Positions 1 through 7,524 of a DNA stretch of 64,000 nt are shown piece after piece. The notes under the pieces were generated by a model, which saw nothing but the letters and a program-made list of their open reading frames with translations, was not told where the DNA came from and ran no database searches. Numbering within the stretch: the first letter of the stretch is position 1; each line of letters starts with the position of its first letter. The position numbers were made by a program, and so were the translations under genes. Origin of the DNA: CAVRXQ01 sp963831155 (GTDB lineage Bacteria > Actinomycetota > Acidimicrobiia > Acidimicrobiales > Bog-793); NCBI GenBank assembly GCA_963831155.1, contig CAWHOY010000005.1, forward strand, positions 558,001 to 622,000, read 5' to 3'.

Positions 1-126
1 TTCGCAAAGTCGGGCGTCGCTCTTCCTTCGGGCGCATATCCGATAAATAGCGCGAAGGATCTCAAAAGCGCGCTGATCCTGTTTCAGTCGGGGCATGGTA
101 ATGACCCCAAGTCAGAGATCAAAGCT
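1..126 (+). pseudogene. 5' part of a phage-like gene interrupted by the IS256 element
   Basis: Frame 1 is open from the window edge to the insertion point and encodes FAKSGVALPSGAYPI, then SGHGNDPKSEIKA. Removing the insertion sequence and one copy of its target duplication joins this frame directly to 1926-2030, giving KAHIIGRAKVLGLTDMLPSDW. The pattern of a GxxP-I segment, a K-x-H-I-x-x-R-A-K-x-L-G-L segment and a terminal LP-x-D-W is one I associate with actinophage head-associated proteins and related bacterial proteins. The true start lies left of the window. The family assignment is from memory of the motif; the in-frame rejoining is seen directly. Confidence 0.6.
119..126 (+). repeat. 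Target-site duplication TCAAAGCT, left copy
   Basis: TCAAAGCT abuts the left inverted repeat and is repeated exactly at 1918-1925 next to the right inverted repeat. It forms part of the ATC AAA GCT codons of the interrupted gene. Confidence 0.9.
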
Positions 127-154
127 GTTGACGTCTCTCAAAGTGGTGTAGAAG
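127..154 (+). repeat. IS256 left terminal inverted repeat
   Basis: This 28-nt end matches the reverse complement of 1890-1917 at 22 positions. The shared blocks are TGACGTC at the outer side, AGTGGTG in the middle and AGAAG at the inner side. The transposase start lies 73 bp inside. Confidence 0.88.
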
Positions 155-227
155 CCGGGATCCACCACTGAAGCGGATCACCGGGCGATCTTCGGTTGAA
201 CGACGAATTCGACCGAAGGAGAACCCG

Positions 228-1463
228 GTGATCCTTACGCAGTCTGATGTGTCCGAGCTTCTTGACGCGATCCGCGCCGGCGGCGACATCGACGTGATCC
301 GCAGAGGCGTCGAGCTCGTCCTCCAAGCGCTCATCGACGCCGAGGCGACCGAAGTGATCGGCGCCGAACGTTACGAACGCAATCCATCCCGTTCGACCTG
401 GCGCAACGGGAGCCGTGAACGGCTCCTTGCGACCAAGGCCGGCGATGTCGACCTGAAGATCCCAAAGCTCCGCCAAGGGAGCTTTTTCCCTTCGATCCTC
501 GAGCGGAGACGCCGGATCGACCGGGCGCTCTACGCCGTCGTCATGGAGGCCTACGTGCACGGGGTCTCGACGCGGAAGGTCGACGACTTGGTCGGGGCGC
601 TCGGTGTCGCATCCGGGGTCTCGCGCTCTGAGGTGAGCCGGATCTGTGTCGCGCTCGATGCCGAGATGGCAGCCTTTAGGTCCCGTCCGCTTTCTTCAGT
701 CGAGTTCCCCTATGTCTTTTTGGACGCCACCTACCTGAAAGGACGCGTCCAGAACCAGGTCGTCTCGCGAGCGGTCGTCGTTGCCACCGGGGTCTCGATG
801 GAAGGCATGCGCGAGGCCCTCGGGTGCGCGGTCGGTGACTCCGAAGACGAGGCCTTTTGGACAGAGTTCTTGCGGTCGCTGCGCGGTCGCGGGCTTCATG
901 GGGTGCGCCTCGTCATCTCGGATCACCACTTGGGACTGAACAAGGCGATCGGATCGGTCCTCATCGGGGCGGCGTGGCAGCGCTGCCGAGTTCATTTCAT
1001 GCGCAACGTGTTGGCGAGGGTCCCGAGAGCGAGCCAGGAGATGGTCGCCGCCGCGATCCGGACGATCTTCGCCCAGCCCGACAAGGACACGGTCTTCGAG
1101 CAGTTCTCCCGCATCACCAAGACGCTCGAGGGGCAGTTCCCTGACGTCGCCCGAATGCTCGCCTCAGCGAGGGAAGACCTCTTGGCCTTTTCTGCGTTCC
1201 CCGTCGAGCACTGGCGAAAGCTCTGGTCGACGAACCCATTGGAACGGCTCCATCGCGAGGTGAAGCGCCGCTGTGACGTCGTCGGGGTCTTCCCGAACGA
1301 CCAATCGATCGACCGTCTCGTCACCGCCGTCATCGTCGAGACCCACGACGAGTGGGCGGTCTCGGACCGGCGCTATCTCTCGGAGACCTCGATGGCGCGC
1401 CTTCGCCTCGAAGAGCACGCCCTGACGGCGCCGACGCGCCAAAGGCGGCGCCTCGCCAGCTGA
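228..1463 (+). CDS. IS256-family (Mutator-type) transposase
   Basis: The 411-residue protein has the full length of the family. The catalytic DDE triad is visible as D166 (FLDATYLKG), D232 (VISDHHLGL) and E339 (STNPLERLHREVKRR). The C/H pair between the second D and the E that is typical of this family is present as CRVHFMRN (C253, H256). A basic R/K-rich tail ends the protein. The GTG start at 228 is preceded by an AAGGAGAA ribosome binding site. The reading frame is intact, so the element may still be mobile. The passenger gene begins 9 bp downstream. Confidence 0.95.
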   Translation: MILTQSDVSELLDAIRAGGDIDVIRRGVELVLQALIDAEATEVIGAERYERNPSRSTWRNGSRERLLATKAGDVDLKIPKLRQGSFFPSILERRRRIDRALYAVVMEAYVHGVSTRKVDDLVGALGVASGVSRSEVSRICVALDAEMAAFRSRPLSSVEFPYVFLDATYLKGRVQNQVVSRAVVVATGVSMEGMREALGCAVGDSEDEAFWTEFLRSLRGRGLHGVRLVISDHHLGLNKAIGSVLIGAAWQRCRVHFMRNVLARVPRASQEMVAAAIRTIFAQPDKDTVFEQFSRITKTLEGQFPDVARMLASAREDLLAFSAFPVEHWRKLWSTNPLERLHREVKRRCDVVGVFPNDQSIDRLVTAVIVETHDEWAVSDRRYLSETSMARLRLEEHALTAPTRQRRRLAS

Positions 1464-1472
1464 ACTCCTAGC

Positions 1473-1817
1473 TTGGGCGGCGTGGGCGCCGTTCCCGACT
1501 TGGACGTCGCGAAGATCCGCAAGTACTGCGAGAGCCGCGTCCCGAAGCGACTGCGCGACGAGTTGCGCGTCGAGTTCGGTGTGCGTGGCAAGTCGGTGAC
1601 GATCTTCGACTGCCGACCACCGTGGCACCCGAACCTTCCCGAATGGTCGCGTCAGCCGATCGCACAGCTCCGTTACCAAGAGGCGACGAAGCTCTGGACT
1701 TTGTACTGGGCCGATCGCAACAGCCGCTGGCATCTCTACGACATGATCGACCCGGGCGGCGTCGACGAGCTTCTTCGCGAGATCGAAGACGATCCGACGT
1801 GCATCTTCTGGGGATGA
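1473..1817 (+). CDS. DUF3024-family passenger protein of the insertion sequence
   Basis: The roughly 110-residue protein carries the pattern FDCRPPW..., PEWSRQPIAQLRY and WTLYWADRNSRWHLYDM, which I recognise as the DUF3024 family; its biochemical role is unknown. It lies between the transposase stop and the right inverted repeat and therefore moves with the element. The start is uncertain: TTG at 1473, GTG at 1482 and TTG at 1500 are all in frame, with no convincing Shine-Dalgarno sequence, so it may be translated by coupling to the transposase. Confidence 0.75.
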   Translation: MGGVGAVPDLDVAKIRKYCESRVPKRLRDELRVEFGVRGKSVTIFDCRPPWHPNLPEWSRQPIAQLRYQEATKLWTLYWADRNSRWHLYDMIDPGGVDELLREIEDDPTCIFWG

Positions 1818-1889
1818 TCACGCACCGCTGATCGCGCAGTTTTTCAACCGCCGACAACAAGACCTACGATCCCGCGAAGCCGAAGGTCA

Positions 1890-1917
1890 CTTCTCCACCA
1901 CTCGGCGGGACGTCATC
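1890..1917 (-). repeat. IS256 right terminal inverted repeat
   Basis: Read on the minus strand this end starts GATGACGTC and contains AGTGGTG and AGAAG at the same spacing as the left end. It lies 72 bp after the passenger gene stop. Confidence 0.88.
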
Positions 1918-1925
1918 TCAAAGCT
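1918..1925 (+). repeat. Target-site duplication TCAAAGCT, right copy
   Basis: Perfect second copy of the 8-bp sequence at 119-126, directly after the right end of the element. Confidence 0.9.
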
Positions 1926-2030
1926 CACATCATCGGGCGCGCCAAAGTCCTGGGACTCACTGACATGCTGCCCTCGGACTGGCGATCGACGATGTGGGCG
2001 TACGAGGCAAGGCCGCAGGTAGTGGGTTAG
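1926..2030 (+). pseudogene. 3' part of the phage-like gene interrupted by the IS256 element
   Basis: Starting from CAC at 1926 the frame continues that of 1-126 and reads HIIGRAKVLGLTDMLPSDW followed by 15 residues to a TAG stop at 2028-2030. The segment has no start of its own. The remainder of the gap to 2156 shows no further supportable gene. Confidence 0.6.
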
Positions 2031-2156
2031 TTTGCAATTGAGGGTCGCTAGGAATCGCCGTCCTGGGATGGCAGCCGCGTTCGCGGCTCAGCCGTGGAGC
2101 CTTACCCAGATCGCGAAGCTGCTCGACCGAAGTGGGCTCTGCTTGACTAAGCCACA

Positions 2157-2627
2157 GTGCGGCTGGTTCTCACCTGCGGGTTGCCAGCGACGGGAAAGAC
2201 CACACTCGCAACGCAGTTGGCCGCGGACCGGAGCGCGGTGCGCCTCACGAAGGATGAATGGCTCATTGCCCTCGGCTCCAACCCCTGGGACGAGCCGACC
2301 CGTGTGAAGCTCGAACATGAACTCTGGAACCTTGCCCAAGAGGTTTTGCGCCTCGGCCTGAGCGTCGTCCTCGATTTCGGGCTCTGGGCACGAATCGAAC
2401 GTGATGAGTTCAGGGCGGCGGCTCGTGGCCTTGGCGTGGGCGTCGAACTGCATTACCTCGACGTACCTACCGATGAACTCTGGCGGCGCATCGACGCGCG
2501 GAACTCAGAACCTCCTTGGGAGAGCTACCCGATCAGCCGCGCCCACCTAGACGAGTGGACAGCGTCCTTCCAAGCACCTGATGCTGCCGAGCTGGCCTTG
2601 TTCGATCCCCCACCAAGAACAAACTGA
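2157..2627 (+). CDS. P-loop ATPase/kinase, AAA_33 type
   Basis: The 156-residue protein starts MRLVLTCGLPATGKTT, a Walker A motif at residues 8-15. It resembles small phosphotransferases of the zeta-toxin/chloramphenicol phosphotransferase/polynucleotide kinase superfamily: a D in the second strand (LTKDEW), a long lid helix region and VVLDFGLW as the second core strand. The substrate cannot be told from sequence. The GTG start leaves no residues before the first beta strand. No toxin-antitoxin partner is visible next to it. It converges on the lipoprotein gene at 2830-3468, with a strong hairpin between. Confidence 0.75.
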   Translation: MRLVLTCGLPATGKTTLATQLAADRSAVRLTKDEWLIALGSNPWDEPTRVKLEHELWNLAQEVLRLGLSVVLDFGLWARIERDEFRAAARGLGVGVELHYLDVPTDELWRRIDARNSEPPWESYPISRAHLDEWTASFQAPDAAELALFDPPPRTN

Positions 2628-2704
2628 CCCACTACCAGGGCCGCAACGCTTCGCCTGATTCGTCGCTGCGCCGTCGGTTGGGGCTCCTTACCACTAAGAC
2701 GTGC

Positions 2705-2741
2705 AGACGCGGACGCGGTCCTTTCTTGCGCGTCCGCGTCT
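2705..2741. terminator. Strong hairpin between convergent genes
   Basis: A perfect 13-bp stem, AGACGCGGACGCG (2705-2717) with its complement at 2729-2741, encloses an 11-nt loop. It lies between the end of the kinase-like gene and the end of the lipoprotein gene. No long T run follows on either strand, so it would act as a hairpin-type bidirectional terminator. Confidence 0.6.
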
Positions 2742-2829
2742 CGGTTCCAGATTTCCGCAGTAATTCCGATCAATTAATTGGCTTCTATTAAAAGCGAGGT
2801 CGGTGTGTCACTGTCCCGACGTATTCCCA

Positions 2830-3468
2830 TCAGTGATTGGTAAGCGCGAACCCGCACGCGGCCGCCGCCCGTGTGAACTGCGGCGACTGATCGTCGAACC
2901 CGCGCGGGAAGGCCAGGATCACCCCGTCGCGATCGGACACATATTCGAAGCTCGCCATGTCGGACGGCATCGCGGTCGTCGGGTCGGGGAAGTCGGAGAT
3001 GCCATGTCGACGCATGCACTGCGAGATCTTCAGCATCTGTGCCAACGCCTCTGCAGAAGGAGGCGTCGCCGAGCCGGGGCTCGGGAGGCCGCCGACGAGC
3101 TTCTGGCACGCCGCCTGCGCCGACTTGAACGCGGGCGATTGCGGGTTGACTCCAGCGCCGAAGGTGAAGCCCCCGTCGGCATTCGGGTCTGGGAAGTTCG
3201 GCAGGCCGTGCGAGCGCATGCACTCGGCGTAAGCGAGCCCCGCTTTCGACGCCGATCCGGCCGGTGCCGCGGTGGTCGTCGTCGTGCTTGACCCGGCGTT
3301 CGCGACCCCGGGAGACGCGGAACCATTTCCGCAGGCGGACAAGCCGAACCCGACCGCGGCCAGCACTGCGATCAGCCCAACAGTCGCTCGCCGTCCGACG
3401 GTCCGCCTTGCACGCGCCCTCCAAGCAGCGCGAGGAGCGCTGTTAGAGCGCTCGTCATTCTCTTTCAT
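2830..3468 (-). CDS. Secreted lipoprotein with duplicated CMRxHG-FPDP motif
   Basis: The protein has an arginine-rich n-region, a hydrophobic segment and a lipobox ending LSAC, followed by a Ser/Thr-rich linker, so it is probably a membrane-anchored lipoprotein. The mature part contains two copies of the same unit, YAECMRSHGLPNFPDP and ISQCMRRHGISDFPDP, with further Cys residues that could form disulfides. This architecture recurs in actinobacterial secreted proteins of unknown function. I chose the ATG at 3468, which gives a normal signal peptide; an in-frame TTG at 3513 would add 15 residues. Confidence 0.75.
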   Translation of the reverse strand: MKENDERSNSAPRAAWRARARRTVGRRATVGLIAVLAAVGFGLSACGNGSASPGVANAGSSTTTTTAAPAGSASKAGLAYAECMRSHGLPNFPDPNADGGFTFGAGVNPQSPAFKSAQAACQKLVGGLPSPGSATPPSAEALAQMLKISQCMRRHGISDFPDPTTAMPSDMASFEYVSDRDGVILAFPRGFDDQSPQFTRAAAACGFALTNH

Positions 3469-3717
3469 CTGCCGCCTGTCTTCCGGGTCGAAGGACCTGT
3501 GGCCTCGGCCCAAGTCGATGAACCGAGTGCTCCGATGCGAGGGGGTGGTGCCCCAATACGAGGGACTGGGGGACGACGCGCAGCCGGAGCATGCCGAGGC
3601 TGTCCGGAAGTGGCTGGACGGTCACGGCGGCGAGCGAGCTCAACTCCGCGTCTGCACGAACCTCGTCTAGAAGATCAGCGAGAGCGTAAACCTTCGCGGC
3701 TCACTCTCTCAGAACCG

Positions 3718-3960
3718 TCACGCTTTTTGCTCCCGCCAGCCGTCGCCCACCGGAGGCCATCCTGATTGGTACGCGAGAACTACCGCCCCAACCTGAGAAG
3801 TGACGCCAAGTTTCGAGATGATCGCGCGGATCTGAGTTCTGACTGTAGCGAGCGACACGTAATCCTCATCGCAGATCTGCTGAGCGGTAGCGCCACGCAT
3901 CAATTTGATCAGCACGTTCTGCTCGCGCCGGCTCAGCTTCTCGAACGCCTCCAAGCTCAT
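3718..3960 (-). CDS. Stand-alone LuxR-type helix-turn-helix protein
   Basis: The 80-residue protein is almost entirely a GerE/LuxR C-terminal DNA-binding domain: LSRREQNVLIKLMRGATAQQ, then SLATVRTQIRAIISKLGV as turn and recognition helix. It has no receiver or sensor domain, so it may act as a constitutive or dimerisation-dependent regulator. It begins 4 bp after the stop of the secreted Ig-like protein (3965-4450), with GGAGGGG 9 nt before its ATG, so the two are likely co-transcribed. Confidence 0.8.
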   Translation of the reverse strand: MSLEAFEKLSRREQNVLIKLMRGATAQQICDEDYVSLATVRTQIRAIISKLGVTSQVGAVVLAYQSGWPPVGDGWREQKA

Positions 3961-3964
3961 TGCG

Positions 3965-4450
3965 TTACGCCCCTCCGGTTGTTCTTTGGGTTCGCTTCAG
4001 CGGACGACCCCAACCCGATGAGGCTGCGTAAGACGCGCCATGACCGTCGCCGTATCCGGACGGGGTCCCCGAGTAGGCAGCGGTGACCGAGTCCGGTGGA
4101 CGAGCAGAGAAATAGAACCCGGTACAGCTCGCCACGGTGTCCAAGGAACTGCGATCGAGTGTCGCCACACAGATCAAGTCGTTGTCGGTGAACGTCACTG
4201 TGCCGCCCCCAGGTGAGCGATTCGGATGACCCTTGATCGTCACGTCCGCATACTCCGTCGCGGTACAGATCCCTCTCCTGCACAAGCTGTGCGAGAGGAA
4301 GGCGTTGTACGTCGTCCTCGTCGGCTGATCGAAGATGTGCGGCTTGGTCGTGGGAGTCGCCGACGCAATAGCGACACAACCTAACGATGCCGCGACGACT
4401 GTGAGGAGGACCGCGGTGGGATGAGCTATCGGCAAGCGATTCCGATTCAT
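3965..4450 (-). CDS. Secreted protein with a bacterial Ig-like fold
   Basis: A signal peptide (RLPIAHPTAVLLTVVAASLG...ASA) leads into a beta-rich region with GGTVTFTDNDLICVATLD and VTAAYSGTPSGYGDG, the pattern of Ig-like domain repeats. Four cysteines (SLCRRGIC, DLIC, ASC) may form disulfides. The start at ATG 4450 is preferred; a TTG at 4486 is in frame. Function is unknown. It is followed within 4 bp by the small LuxR-type regulator, suggesting a two-gene operon. Confidence 0.65.
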   Translation of the reverse strand: MNRNRLPIAHPTAVLLTVVAASLGCVAIASATPTTKPHIFDQPTRTTYNAFLSHSLCRRGICTATEYADVTIKGHPNRSPGGGTVTFTDNDLICVATLDRSSLDTVASCTGFYFSARPPDSVTAAYSGTPSGYGDGHGASYAASSGWGRPLKRTQRTTGGA

Positions 4451-5085
4451 GCTCGAAGATGATTCTCCACATTTCGCTTTCGACAACTGACTTATTTGGA
4501 TCGTTCACTTCACGTGACTCGACCGACACGCTCGGCGCGGAATTAGATGATTAAGCAGACCTCGGTGCGTGCGCAGGGAACTGTGCAGTACGCAGCACGC
4601 TCGGGAACCAACAAATATGCAGCGCGTGGACTTCACCATGAAGGGGTGCCCGAATAGCGACCGTAACGGTCGTTGGGTACGTGCGCGGTCTCGACCGAGG
4701 AGCTGCCACCTGGCTACGAAATAGAGATTCTGTGCTAACTCGGCGGAGCAAATCGGCAGCGTGCTTTACTTCGCGTCATATGCCATGCGGCGTTCTGATC
4801 GGCCGGAGTCTCGAACTGCGTGACCAACCAAGGACACTCAAAATCCTTCCGGCGGCGGGAGTTTGATCAGGATGCGGCTCGAACATGGGCGGGTCAAGTG
4901 CTCACTGCAAAGTGATCGCTACCGAGATCAGCGAACGGCGACCGATCATCGTGTCCCGCCGGCTAAGCCCGGCCGATCTCGATGCGCGACGATGCCAGGA
5001 TCTTTTCGTGTCCGTCGACGACGGCGGCGAACTATCACCTATCCGAAGTTTCGGCTGAACAGCCGATGATCGATTAGTCGGGATA
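4451..5085. other. Gene-poor stretch
   Basis: No coding region here has a credible ribosome binding site, leaderless promoter or recognisable protein pattern on either strand. The only structured element noted is the 15-bp palindrome at 4658-4672. Confidence 0.5.
4658..4672. promoter_or_regulatory. Perfect palindrome, possible operator
   Basis: CGACCGTAACGGTCG is a perfect inverted repeat of 7 bp around a single central A, about 210 bp upstream of the secreted Ig-like gene. It may bind a dimeric regulator. No second copy was found in the window. Confidence 0.3.
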
Positions 5086-5382
5086 TCAGCCGGTTGCGGG
5101 TTCTTTTGGACGAGACGGAAAGGCACCGCGAAGGTGGTCGCCTCGGAATGCAAGGTTCGCCGGCGAACGCTCATCCGTTAGGCCGGTGTTCTCGTCCTCA
5201 AGCTCGTTGATGCGCGCCTGCAGGATGAAACTGGCCGAGGCTTCTAACACCTCGTCCAAATCCGCCGCTACCTGTGCGCGCAACTCTCCAGATGGTCCGT
5301 GTAACGGCTCACTGATGAAGGGAATGTTTGCGTCTACCAGAAAGTCTCCACTTTCAACCGATAGCCGACGCCTCGGTCTCAA
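5086..5382 (-). CDS. Small hypothetical protein with possible coiled coil
   Basis: The 98-residue frame includes LRAQVAADLDEVLEASASFI and a following helix-prone LQARINELEDENTGLTDE, which looks like genuine amphipathic helix rather than a shadow frame. It starts with TTG, overlaps the 3' end of the glycosidase-like gene by 29 bp and has no clear ribosome binding site. It could also be a remnant of a longer gene. No family is recognised. Confidence 0.35.
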   Translation of the reverse strand: MRPRRRLSVESGDFLVDANIPFISEPLHGPSGELRAQVAADLDEVLEASASFILQARINELEDENTGLTDERSPANLAFRGDHLRGAFPSRPKEPATG

Positions 5383-6442
5383 ACGCTGAATTCAGCGATG
5401 ACGCCAAGAGCTTGCTCCCGGTGAACACGTCCTCATAGCCGTACCACCAGTAGTAACCACCGACGTAGTAACTCAAGCCGGGGTTGAGCGAATAAGCCCA
5501 AGACATAACCTTCTCGCCGGTTGCGAGTGCTTTCGACGTGACGGCGTTCGGCAGGCCGACCTCACCAAACCCAAGCAGCGCGTTCGGATACAAGGCGTGA
5601 AGCTGTTCCAGGTACGACGCAACCGTTGCGGAGCTTGGGTACTCGTTGTCGCATTCTGTCGGGTAGTACGAAAGGAATACGTAGCTCAAACCGCGTGCGA
5701 CAGTCGTCGGTACGTACTGTTGCGTGAACTGAACGGGCGTAAGCTCGCTCGTTCCATCACCGCAGTTGTCGGGACCGAAGTTGTTGGCGTAGAGCGTAAG
5801 TGCCGTCTTGTAGCCGTCTGCGGCAACGTCGTTGTACGCCTCGATCAGCTTCGCTGCGACCGTTGTATACGGACCTGTCCAGTTGCCGTTCACTTCGTCG
5901 CCAACTTCGTAGATGTCAACATTCGATCCGAGGGTTGACAGATACGACTCGACACGCGTCTGGAATGCAGCGGTCGAAATGCTTGCCTCATCGGACGAAT
6001 CGAGCAGTTCGCCCAGCACCGGACCCATAGCGTGGATTTCGGACACCGCAGTCGCGTAATAGCTTGCTGGTTCCTGCACGTCAAAGTAAATCTGCGTGCT
6101 CGGCTGCTCTGGCAGAGTCTTTAGGCCGCTGATGATCGCCGGAAGGTTGGAGATGTCATCGACGGTGACGCCGTAGAGCGCCGATGCAGAAGGCGGGGGT
6201 GGTGGAGTCGCCCCCGTGGTACCGCCGACACAACTTAAGTTAACCGCCGTTGCTGACACCTGCGTCGGTGTCAAGCTTGTCCCGCTGCACGTCGCAGCCA
6301 GCGTGTCGCCAGGGTTGAGTGACGAGGTATAACCGGTCGCTCCGACTCCGGTCAGAAGCAACTGCCCGCCTAACAGACCGAACGCTGTAACGATCGCAAT
6401 TCTTTTGACGGACGTGTGTTCGCGCTTCCGCAGATGCTTCAT
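5354..6442 (-). CDS. Secreted TIM-barrel glycoside hydrolase-like protein
   Basis: An N-terminal signal peptide (KRIAIVTAFGLLGGQLLLTGVG) precedes a low-complexity proline linker at residues ~80-85 and a catalytic-type domain. YEVGDEVNGNW and GFGEVG correspond to the two acid motifs of clan A glycosidases, with the acid/base Glu before N and the nucleophile in a G-F-x-E strand; the usual N-E pair reads D-E here. The substrate is unknown. The start codon overlaps the stop of the small upstream gene in ATGA, so the two are probably translationally coupled. Confidence 0.7.
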   Translation of the reverse strand: MKHLRKREHTSVKRIAIVTAFGLLGGQLLLTGVGATGYTSSLNPGDTLAATCSGTSLTPTQVSATAVNLSCVGGTTGATPPPPPSASALYGVTVDDISNLPAIISGLKTLPEQPSTQIYFDVQEPASYYATAVSEIHAMGPVLGELLDSSDEASISTAAFQTRVESYLSTLGSNVDIYEVGDEVNGNWTGPYTTVAAKLIEAYNDVAADGYKTALTLYANNFGPDNCGDGTSELTPVQFTQQYVPTTVARGLSYVFLSYYPTECDNEYPSSATVASYLEQLHALYPNALLGFGEVGLPNAVTSKALATGEKVMSWAYSLNPGLSYYVGGYYWWYGYEDVFTGSKLLASSLNSAFETEASAIG

Positions 6443-6648
6443 GCGTACATGTCATCGGAGCTTGATGCGTCGTCGTTTGGAACGGGTTCTTGCTCAACTG
6501 CAATGAGCGCTTCTTGCGGAAGGGGGTGCAGGTCGCTGCTGCCGACTTCTACGTATGTACCAGCTTCGTGCAGATCTTCCCGAGCAACCTCCAACAGCGC
6601 GCTGCGCCGCTGAGGCTCCACGGACCGATTCCTTACCAGCTCGGTCAA
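6439..6648 (-). CDS. Small acidic protein coupled to the glycosidase-like gene
   Basis: The 69-residue protein starts at TTG 6648 with an excellent GAGGAG six bases upstream, and its TGA overlaps the ATG of the secreted glycosidase-like gene as ATGA. These two signals make it a credible gene despite its size and lack of a recognised family. It is rich in Glu and Asp, especially at the C-terminus, and has no signal peptide or membrane segment. A leader-like or regulatory role for the downstream gene is possible but inferred only from position. Confidence 0.6.
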   Translation of the reverse strand: MTELVRNRSVEPQRRSALLEVAREDLHEAGTYVEVGSSDLHPLPQEALIAVEQEPVPNDDASSSDDMYA

Positions 6649-7233
6649 GGTCTGCTCCTCTCTTTAGAAGGCGCGCGCCGCAGGAGCCCCCTTGGTGGAT
6701 AGAGGATCACCCCCACGCGCGTGTGCGCTTTGCGATTATGCACGCGCGACAGCTTGGGCTGAAGTCCGCCGTTGGGCGCTTCGAAGACGTTCCAATGGAA
6801 TTACAAAATCGAAAACGTTCACGCTTTACCTCAGCTTCACCCGGAAGATCCTTCGGGGGCGGTGGGCGTTCCGCGGAGGCGTCGATCTGTCTGGGTTCAC
6901 GCTCTTTGGAGAAGGTGACGATAAGCAAGCGACCCCGCGTTGTTGCCCGAATCGAGTAGCGCACCGACGTGCTGTAAATCTGTAACTATGCAGGGCAGTG
7001 CCCGCTAATGAGCAGTGTGAGCAGACGGAGGTCGGCAATCCCGCCGTCGTCAAGAGGGTCCCGGGTAAATCCCGCGAGCCCTACTAGATAAGAGCAGGCC
7101 TAACGGTCGATAGTTCCGATAGTCGACGGATCAGACGTGGCAGCCAGGGTGGCAGCCACGAGGGAAGGCCGCGGTCCATGCGACGGCCACGGCACGTCTA
7201 AGTGGGTTTCGCGCGTCAAGAGAGAGAGCGAAA
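6649..7233. other. Gene-poor stretch
   Basis: Frames on both strands lack ribosome binding sites, leaderless promoters and recognisable motifs. A short direct repeat GTGGCAGCCA occurs twice near 7137-7160. No tRNA-like structure was found. Confidence 0.45.
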
Positions 7234-7428
7234 TTGAGCCGTCGTAGCCTCAACAGCCGACTTCGTGAGATGCTCGCCCAGCTAGGACCTCGGAAGCCTG
7301 AGCGGTCCGTTCCCGTCGGCTGGTGGCAGGACGCCAAGGGTGTTTCTCAGCCACCAGGCTCTTATCTGGATCCTTCGCTCCGCCGCAAGAAGGACAACGG
7401 GCACGAGGATCGTGGCCGGCGCCGCTGA
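7234..7428 (+). CDS. Small basic hypothetical protein
   Basis: The 64-residue frame starts at TTG with a purine-rich GAGAGAG stretch just upstream. It is strongly basic at both ends (RRSLNSRLREML... and RRKKDNGHEDRGRRR) around VGWWQDAKGV. It has no recognised domain. It could be a nucleic acid-binding small protein or a chance frame; it reads toward the FMN reductase gene 96 bp downstream. Confidence 0.3.
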   Translation: MSRRSLNSRLREMLAQLGPRKPERSVPVGWWQDAKGVSQPPGSYLDPSLRRKKDNGHEDRGRRR

Positions 7429-7524
7429 GCCGTACCTTCGGCTCGCTTCCACGGGTTCACTGCCTTAAAGGTCTGCTAACCCTTTGACAGGGATCCGCCA
7501 TCGCCAAGCGCCCGGGGAGACCAA

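Larger units (their letters stand above)
127..1917 (+). mobile_element. IS256-family insertion sequence, 1,791 bp, with passenger gene
   Basis: The element is delimited by imperfect terminal inverted repeats at 127-154 and 1890-1917 and flanked by an 8-bp direct repeat TCAAAGCT at 119-126 and 1918-1925. It carries an intact Mutator-type transposase and a small DUF3024 gene downstream. Excision of 127-1917 plus one duplication copy restores an open frame across the junction, which fixes the ends independently of any database. The intact transposase, matching ends and perfect duplication indicate a fairly recent insertion. IS256-family elements typically make 8-9 bp duplications, as seen here. 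Confidence 0.92.
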
